Positions 7,280 to 10,966 of a DNA stretch of 10,966 nucleotides are shown here, piece after piece (position 1 is the stretch's first letter; each line of letters opens with the position of its first letter). Position numbers and translations under genes: made by a program. Below the pieces are notes generated by a model. It had not been told where the DNA came from, did not search any database, and saw only the letters and a list, made by a program, of their open reading frames with translations. Origin of the DNA: Schwartzia sp. (in: firmicutes) (GTDB lineage Bacteria; Bacillota; Negativicutes; Selenomonadales; Selenomonadaceae); contig JAGAZS010000189.1 in NCBI GenBank assembly GCA_017939945.1, positions 1 through 10,966 on the forward strand, given 5' to 3'.

Positions 7280-8177
7280 GCTGGCCCTTTGGCAGGCCGA
7301 TTATATAGAACGGCGGCTGCGGGAGCAGTATCCGGAGCTTTCGGTGACGCAGAAACGCGTCACGACGAAGGGGGACCGCATTCTCGACGTGCCGCTGGCG
7401 AAAATCGGCGGCAAAGGGCTTTTCACGAAGGAACTGGAGGAAGAAATGCTGTCCGGCGATATCGATCTCGCCGTGCACAGTCTGAAGGACATGCCGGCGA
7501 AGGTGCCGGACGGTCTCGTTATAGCGGCGGTTACGAAGCGGCTTGATCCGGGGGACGCCCTCGTGTCGAACCGCTTTTCGTCGTTTGAGGAATTGCCGCA
7601 GGGGGCAAAGGTCGGAACGTCGAGCCTTCGCCGTCGGGCCCAGCTTCTTTGCGCGAGACCCGACCTCACGATGCTCGATCTTCGCGGCAATGTCAATACG
7701 CGGCTCCGGAAGCTGGACGAGGGCGAGTACGATGCGATCGTGCTGGCCGTCGCAGGTCTGAAGCGGCTCGGCTTTGCCGACCGTATCCGGCAGGTATTGC
7801 CGAGGGATATGGTGCTGCCTGCGGTCGGGCAAGGGGCGCTGGCCATCGAGACGCGGGCGGACGACAAAGAAACGCGGGATATGCTCGCGTTCTTGCGCGA
7901 CGACGACACGATATGCTGCACGGAAGCGGAGCGCTCGTTCCTCGCGAGGGTCGAGGGCGGCTGTCAGGTGCCGGTGGGCGTCTACGCGACGGCGGAAGGC
8001 GACGGCCTCAATGTCGAGGCGGTCATCGCTTCGCTGGACGGGCAGCGTTTCTATCGCGGCAATGTGAAAGGAACACGCAGGGACGCGGCGAAGCTCGGCG
8101 AGAATCTCGCCGAGAAGCTGCTCGGCGAGGGCGGCGCGGAAATATTGAAGGAATTAGGATTATTGGGTGGAGAGTGA
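7242..8177 (+). CDS. hemC: Porphobilinogen deaminase (hydroxymethylbilane synthase)
   Basis: HemC joins four porphobilinogen units into the linear hydroxymethylbilane using a covalent dipyrromethane cofactor. The 311 residues equal the usual length. Signature pieces include IGTRGSKLALWQ (7-18), GGKGLFTKELEE (57-68), HSLKDMP with catalytic Asp83 (79-85), SSLRRRAQLL (127-136), LRGNVNTRLRKL (147-158), GQGALAIE (196-203) and EGGCQVPVG (238-246), where Cys241 is the cofactor attachment site. The start is a GTG at 7242 with AGGAGAGG at about 7222-7229, inside the hemA end; it gives the standard N-terminus. The protein should be fully active. It is followed after six bases by cobA-hemD, whose product acts on its product. 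Repeated CTCGGCGAG words near the 3' end (8094-8129) are noted separately. Confidence 0.97.
   Translation: MKNQIVIGTRGSKLALWQADYIERRLREQYPELSVTQKRVTTKGDRILDVPLAKIGGKGLFTKELEEEMLSGDIDLAVHSLKDMPAKVPDGLVIAAVTKRLDPGDALVSNRFSSFEELPQGAKVGTSSLRRRAQLLCARPDLTMLDLRGNVNTRLRKLDEGEYDAIVLAVAGLKRLGFADRIRQVLPRDMVLPAVGQGALAIETRADDKETRDMLAFLRDDDTICCTEAERSFLARVEGGCQVPVGVYATAEGDGLNVEAVIASLDGQRFYRGNVKGTRRDAAKLGENLAEKLLGEGGAEILKELGLLGGE
8094..8129 (+). repeat. Three-part inverted/direct repeat near the hemC 3' end
   Basis: CTCGGCGAG occurs at 8094-8102 and again at 8121-8129, and its reverse complement CTCGCCGAG lies between them at 8106-8114. The middle copy could pair with the left copy (9 bp, 3-base loop) or with the right copy (9 bp, 6-base loop), but not both. 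It lies in the coding sequence for the last HemC helix, 55 bases before the cobA-hemD start. The pattern is exact; a role in RNA is unproven, and biased GC-rich codons for repeated LGE/LAE residues may explain it. Confidence 0.6.
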
Positions 8178-8183
8178 AACAGT

Positions 8184-9713
8184 ATGCCGGGAATGGTGTT
8201 TCTTGTAGGCGCGGGACCGGGAGATTATCGGCTGATTACGCTGAAAGCAATCGAATGTTTGAAGAAAGCCGACGTCGTGGTCTATGACCGTCTTGCCGAC
8301 GACCGTATCCTGCGGTGGGCGAAGAACGACGCGGAAATGATTTATGTGGGCAAGGCTTCCGCGAATCACACGATGAAGCAGGGTGACATCAACCAACTGC
8401 TGGCCGACAAAGCGAAGGAAGGAAAATGCGTCGTGCGCCTGAAGGGCGGCGACCCCTTTGTCTTCGGGCGCGGCGGCGAGGAAGCGCTGCTGCTGAAAGC
8501 GCAGGGGGTGCCTTTTGAGATCGTTCCGGGCGTGACCTCGGCGATTTCCGTGCCGGCCTATGCGGGTATTCCGGTCACCCATCGCGCAGTGGCAACTTCG
8601 TTCGCCGTGGTGACGGGGCATGAGGATCCCACGAAGGTCGAGTCTTCGATGCGTTGGGACAAGCTTGCGACGGCGACGGACACCCTCGTGTTTTTGATGG
8701 GCGTCGAGAATCTTCCGTATATCACGAAACAACTGGTCGACAACGGACGCGCGGCGGACACGCCTGCGGCGGTCATCCGCTGGGGCACGAAACCGGAGCA
8801 GCGGACGCTGGTCACGACGCTGGGCAGTGCGGCGGACGATGTGAAGCGAAACGGCATCAAGCCCCCCGCGATTTTCATTGTCGGCAACGTGGTGAAGCTG
8901 CGGAAGGAGCTTGCGTGGTTCGACGCATTGGAAAACCGCCCACTGTTCGGAAAGACGGTGCTGGTCACCCGCTCGCGCCCGCAGGCCTCGAAGATGACGG
9001 AAAAGCTTGAAGCAATGGGCGCGAGAGTTATCGAGCTGCCCGCGATTCGTATCGACGATCCGGCGGACAATTACGAGGCGGTGGACGCCGCCATCAGTCT
9101 GATTGCTTCTTACGACTGGCTGATCTTCACCAGCGTCAACGGCGTCGACCGGTTCTTTGACCGGCTTTTTGCCGCGAACAAGGACGCCCGGGATTTGACG
9201 GCGGCGCATTTCGCCGCTATCGGAAAGGCGACGGCGGATCGGCTGAAAAACTACGGAATCCTCGCGGACATCGTGCCGAAGGAATACCGCGCCGAGGGTG
9301 TCATCGAGGCGCTGAAAAACGAGCTGGCGCCGGGAGAGCGCGTACTGATTCCCCGCGCGCAGGAGGCGCGGGAGATTTTGCCGGAAAGCCTGCGCGAATA
9401 CGGCGCGATTGTCGACGTGGTGCCCGTTTATGAAACGAAAGAGGCCGACGTCGATCCCGCCGAGGTAAAGAAGATGCTGGCGGCGGGGGAGATCGACTTC
9501 GCGACTTTCGCCAGCGGTTCGACAGTGCGGAACCTCGTGAAGATCATCGGCGACGCGTCGCTGTTCAAAAAGACGAAAGTCGTCGCCATTGGTCCGATTA
9601 CAGCGGATACATGCAAAGATCTGGGAATCGCAGTCGAGGCCATGCCCAACGAATACACGATCAACGCTTTGGCGGAGACGGTGGCGCGGCTCGCGTGCGA
9701 GAGCGTGAAATAG
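8184..9713 (+). CDS. cobA-hemD: Fused uroporphyrinogen-III C-methyltransferase / uroporphyrinogen-III synthase
   Basis: This 509-residue protein combines two consecutive enzymes. Residues 1-248 are the SAM-dependent SUMT (CobA) that methylates uroporphyrinogen III at C2 and C7 to precorrin-2: VGAGPGD (8-14), VVYDRL (32-37), VRLKGGDPFVFGRGGEE (84-100), VPGVTSA (114-120), PVTHR (130-134) and MGVENL (172-177). Residues from about 255 are HemD, which closes and inverts ring D of hydroxymethylbilane: GKTVLVTRSRPQ (257-267), DWLIFTSVNGVDRFF (311-325), AIGKATADRL (345-354), LIPRAQEAR (388-396), FASGSTVRNL (442-451) and AIGPITADT (468-476). Such fusions are common in Firmicutes and place the branch point to siroheme and cobalamin on one chain. 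The ATG follows the hemC stop by six bases, with GGTGGAGAG at about 8167-8175. Both halves look intact. Confidence 0.95.
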   Translation: MPGMVFLVGAGPGDYRLITLKAIECLKKADVVVYDRLADDRILRWAKNDAEMIYVGKASANHTMKQGDINQLLADKAKEGKCVVRLKGGDPFVFGRGGEEALLLKAQGVPFEIVPGVTSAISVPAYAGIPVTHRAVATSFAVVTGHEDPTKVESSMRWDKLATATDTLVFLMGVENLPYITKQLVDNGRAADTPAAVIRWGTKPEQRTLVTTLGSAADDVKRNGIKPPAIFIVGNVVKLRKELAWFDALENRPLFGKTVLVTRSRPQASKMTEKLEAMGARVIELPAIRIDDPADNYEAVDAAISLIASYDWLIFTSVNGVDRFFDRLFAANKDARDLTAAHFAAIGKATADRLKNYGILADIVPKEYRAEGVIEALKNELAPGERVLIPRAQEAREILPESLREYGAIVDVVPVYETKEADVDPAEVKKMLAAGEIDFATFASGSTVRNLVKIIGDASLFKKTKVVAIGPITADTCKDLGIAVEAMPNEYTINALAETVARLACESVK

Positions 9714-9723
9714 GAGCGGTTTT

Positions 9724-10503
9724 ATGAACCTGCAAAAGATGGTGCTGCTGGTCGACGCGGACAACACGCAGCTCTCGAAGCTTGAAGCGGTCATCGAGGA
9801 AGTTTCCCTGCACGGGCGCATCATCGTCAAGCGCGCCTACGGCAACTGGAAAAAAGATACGCTGAAGAACTGGGAGCCGGAGCTGAAGCGTCTCGCCATC
9901 AAAGCGGAGCAGCAGTTCGACTATGTGACGGGCAAGAACGCCACGGACATAGCCCTCGTCATCGACGCGATGCACCTTCTGTACCGCGGCATTTACGACG
10001 CCTTCGTCATTGTCGCCAGCGACAGCGACTACACGCCGCTGGCTCTCGACCTCCACGAGTCCGGCGTCTATGTGATCGGCGTCGGCGAACTGAAGACGCC
10101 GGAATCCTTCCGCAACAGCTGCGACGATTTCATCTATCTCGAAAATCTGAACGACGAGCCGGAGGAACCCGTCGCGGAAAAGGAAAAAGCCTCGGCGAAA
10201 GAGGACGTGAAGGGCGGCGTGCAAAAACAGTCGCAGAAGAATGGCGAGGAGAAGCTGCGCCAGCCGGGGAAGAACGCCATGAAAAAAGTCCACGCACTGC
10301 TCAGGCTCGCCTGGGACAAATACCAGGACGCCGAAGGCTACGTCAACATCGGCGCGGCTGGCAGCTACATCAAACGCGCGAGGCCGGACTTCGACGTGCG
10401 GTCTTACGGCTTTCATAAATTGCCGCAGCTTATCGAAGCGTTCCCCGATCGGTATATATTCAAGACGTCGAAGAAGGGGCACGTGTTTTATCGGTGCACA
10501 TAA
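9724..10503 (+). CDS. NYN-domain (PIN-like) protein with C-terminal OST-HTH/LOTUS domain
   Basis: A 259-residue probable RNA-processing or RNA-binding protein of the NYN/LabA (DUF88) group. The NYN domain (about 5-140) has the acidic set expected for a metal-dependent PIN-like nuclease: Asp11, Asp13 and Asn14 in LLVDADN, Asp75 in KNATDIALVIDAM, and Asp100/Asp102 in ASDSDYTPLA. A lysine- and glutamate-rich linker (about 143-185) leads to an OST-HTH/LOTUS domain (about 186-258), recognised by the YVNIGAAGSYIKRARPDF and RSYGFHKLPQLIEAFP segments and the final FYRCT strand. LOTUS domains bind RNA in characterised relatives. AGGAG at 9712-9716 overlaps the cobA-hemD stop and the genes are only 10 bases apart, so it is probably the last gene of the tetrapyrrole operon. 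No link to tetrapyrrole chemistry is visible. Substrate and cellular role are unknown. Confidence 0.88.
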   Translation: MNLQKMVLLVDADNTQLSKLEAVIEEVSLHGRIIVKRAYGNWKKDTLKNWEPELKRLAIKAEQQFDYVTGKNATDIALVIDAMHLLYRGIYDAFVIVASDSDYTPLALDLHESGVYVIGVGELKTPESFRNSCDDFIYLENLNDEPEEPVAEKEKASAKEDVKGGVQKQSQKNGEEKLRQPGKNAMKKVHALLRLAWDKYQDAEGYVNIGAAGSYIKRARPDFDVRSYGFHKLPQLIEAFPDRYIFKTSKKGHVFYRCT

Positions 10504-10505
10504 GG

Positions 10506-10558
10506 AAAATCCTGCCGAAGAGAACGAAATGTTCATCGTTCTTTCGGCAGGATTTTTT
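10506..10558 (+). terminator. Strong Rho-independent terminator after the tetrapyrrole operon
   Basis: The left arm 10506-10519 and 10521-10527 pairs with 10536-10558, giving about 21 base pairs interrupted only by a bulged G at 10520. The loop is eight bases (10528-10535), and the right arm ends in six Ts (10553-10558). The four As opening the left arm give a short T run on the other strand, so it might work weakly in both directions. It starts three bases after the stop codon of the NYN gene and separates the operon from the AT-rich BRO region. Confidence 0.92.
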
Positions 10559-10589
10559 ATTGCGTGCGTCGAATGAAAATATGTTAATA

Positions 10590-10609
10590 TATTATTGGAT
10601 ATTATTGGC
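10590..10609 (+). repeat. Tandem 10-bp repeat ahead of the BRO-like gene
   Basis: TATTATTGGA at 10590-10599 is followed directly by TATTATTGGC at 10600-10609, nine of ten bases identical. The surrounding stretch 10572-10609 is very AT-rich, with several -10-like words (for example TAATAT at 10585-10590), but no convincing -35 partner. The repeat lies about 33-52 bases before the BRO-like start and is spaced by about one helical turn, so it could be an operator or part of a promoter. This function is inference. Confidence 0.5.
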
Positions 10610-10641
10610 ACCAAGTTACGAAGAGATAAAGGGATTATTTT

Positions 10642-10966
10642 ATGGACATGGAGAATTTGCAGCTTTTTGAAGATCAGCCCATACGCACCGCTTGGAACGC
10701 AGTCGAGGAAGAGTGGTATTTTTCCATCGTGGACGTGGTGAGCGTACTGACGGAACAGCCGGATGCTCGCCATGCCAGTACATATTGGGCAGTTCTCAAG
10801 AAACGTTTGAATGAAGAGGGGGCAGAGCAACTGCTTACAAATTGTAAGCAGTTGAAATTGAAAGCTGCCGACGGAAAGCGTCGTCTTACCGACGTTGCCA
10901 ATACGGAGCAGCTTCTTCGTATTATCCAATCCATCCCGTCTAAGAACTTCGCGACAATATGAGCAC
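10642..10966 (+). pseudogene. BRO-N/DinD-like protein gene, apparently broken by an internal deletion
   Basis: The frame from ATG 10642 gives 106 codons ending in TGA at 10960-10962. Residues about 5-95 are a BRO-N domain as found in phage antirepressor-like and DinD-like proteins: LFEDQPIRTAWN, EEEWYFSIVDVVSVLT, YWAVLKKRL, LLTNCKQLKL, AADGKRRLTDVANTEQLLRIIQSIPS. In full-length relatives (about 270 residues) IPS is followed by a segment like KAEPFK and some 100 more residues before a conserved LRDNM-type motif. Here IPS-K is followed within a few bases by DNA that encodes ELRDNMST, but in another frame (10944-10964). This suggests an out-of-frame deletion joining the N-terminal and C-terminal parts. 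The window ends four bases after the premature stop, so the remainder is not visible. AAAGGGA at about 10628-10634 is the ribosome-binding site. The gene is more AT-rich than its neighbours, which fits phage or other mobile origin. A deliberately short protein is the alternative. Confidence 0.7.
10828..10854 (+). repeat. Perfect 13-bp inverted repeat inside the BRO-like gene
   Basis: The arms CAACTGCTTACAA (10828-10840) and TTGTAAGCAGTTG (10842-10854) are exact reverse complements around a single A at 10841. The palindrome lies in the coding region for QLLTNCKQL of the BRO-N domain. It could be a protein-binding site on DNA or a hairpin in RNA. Part of the match may come from the conserved TNC-x-x-LK residues of the family. 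Confidence 0.85.

Noticed and set aside
8160..9830. Minus-strand open frame of 556 codons opposite cobA-hemD
   Set aside because: Shadow of a strongly conserved gene; its translation is Arg/His-rich without recognisable motifs.
9661..10929. Minus-strand open frame of 422 codons crossing the NYN gene, the terminator and the BRO-like gene
   Set aside because: It runs through a strong terminator hairpin and two recognised genes on the other strand and has no recognisable domain.
10642..10966. BRO-like gene as part of a toxin-antitoxin or phage defence island
   Set aside because: Only one broken gene is visible and no partner genes, attachment sites or integrase are present in the window.

Overview
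The window looks like a GC-rich chromosomal segment from a diderm Firmicute of the class Negativicutes, most likely a relative of Selenomonas or Mitsuokella. This is inferred from a Firmicutes-style gene set (short Pgi, cobA-hemD fusion, CbiL beside sirC-hemA-hemC) together with an outer-membrane secretin. Nearly all genes are on the + strand and tightly packed. No tRNA, rRNA, CRISPR array or intact insertion sequence is visible.

Region 1 (1-1806) is sugar-phosphate metabolism: the 3' end of galU (UDP-glucose synthesis) and a complete pgi (glucose-6-phosphate isomerase). Region 2 (1803-4522) is an envelope and regulation block that starts inside the pgi stop codon. It holds a small single-pass membrane protein with a PilP/GspC-like C-terminal part, a 489-residue secretin, and an orphan NarL/LuxR-type response regulator. 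No secretion ATPase, platform protein, pilin or histidine kinase is in view, so the partners must lie elsewhere.

Region 3 (about 4533-10558) is a tetrapyrrole operon behind a good sigma70-like promoter: cbiL/cobI-type methyltransferase, sirC-like precorrin-2 dehydrogenase, hemA, hemC, and a cobA-hemD fusion. Most junctions overlap. Together these make glutamate-1-semialdehyde, convert porphobilinogen to uroporphyrinogen III, methylate it to precorrin-2, oxidise it to sirohydrochlorin, and take the branch to cobalamin. hemL and hemB are absent. The last gene encodes a NYN nuclease-like domain joined to an OST-HTH/LOTUS domain, ten bases after cobA-hemD. A strong intrinsic terminator follows.

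Region 4 (10559-10966) is more AT-rich and has an accessory character. It carries the start of a BRO-N/DinD-like gene that appears broken: after the conserved end of the BRO-N domain the reading frame jumps to what looks like the family's C-terminal LRDNM motif, out of frame, which suggests an internal deletion. A 27-bp near-perfect palindrome lies inside this gene and a 10-bp tandem repeat lies before it.

The points most worth checking are the BRO deletion, the missing catalytic aspartate in the SirC-like protein, the NYN-LOTUS protein coupled to tetrapyrrole synthesis, and the isolated secretin module. I did not find a clearly new multi-gene system.
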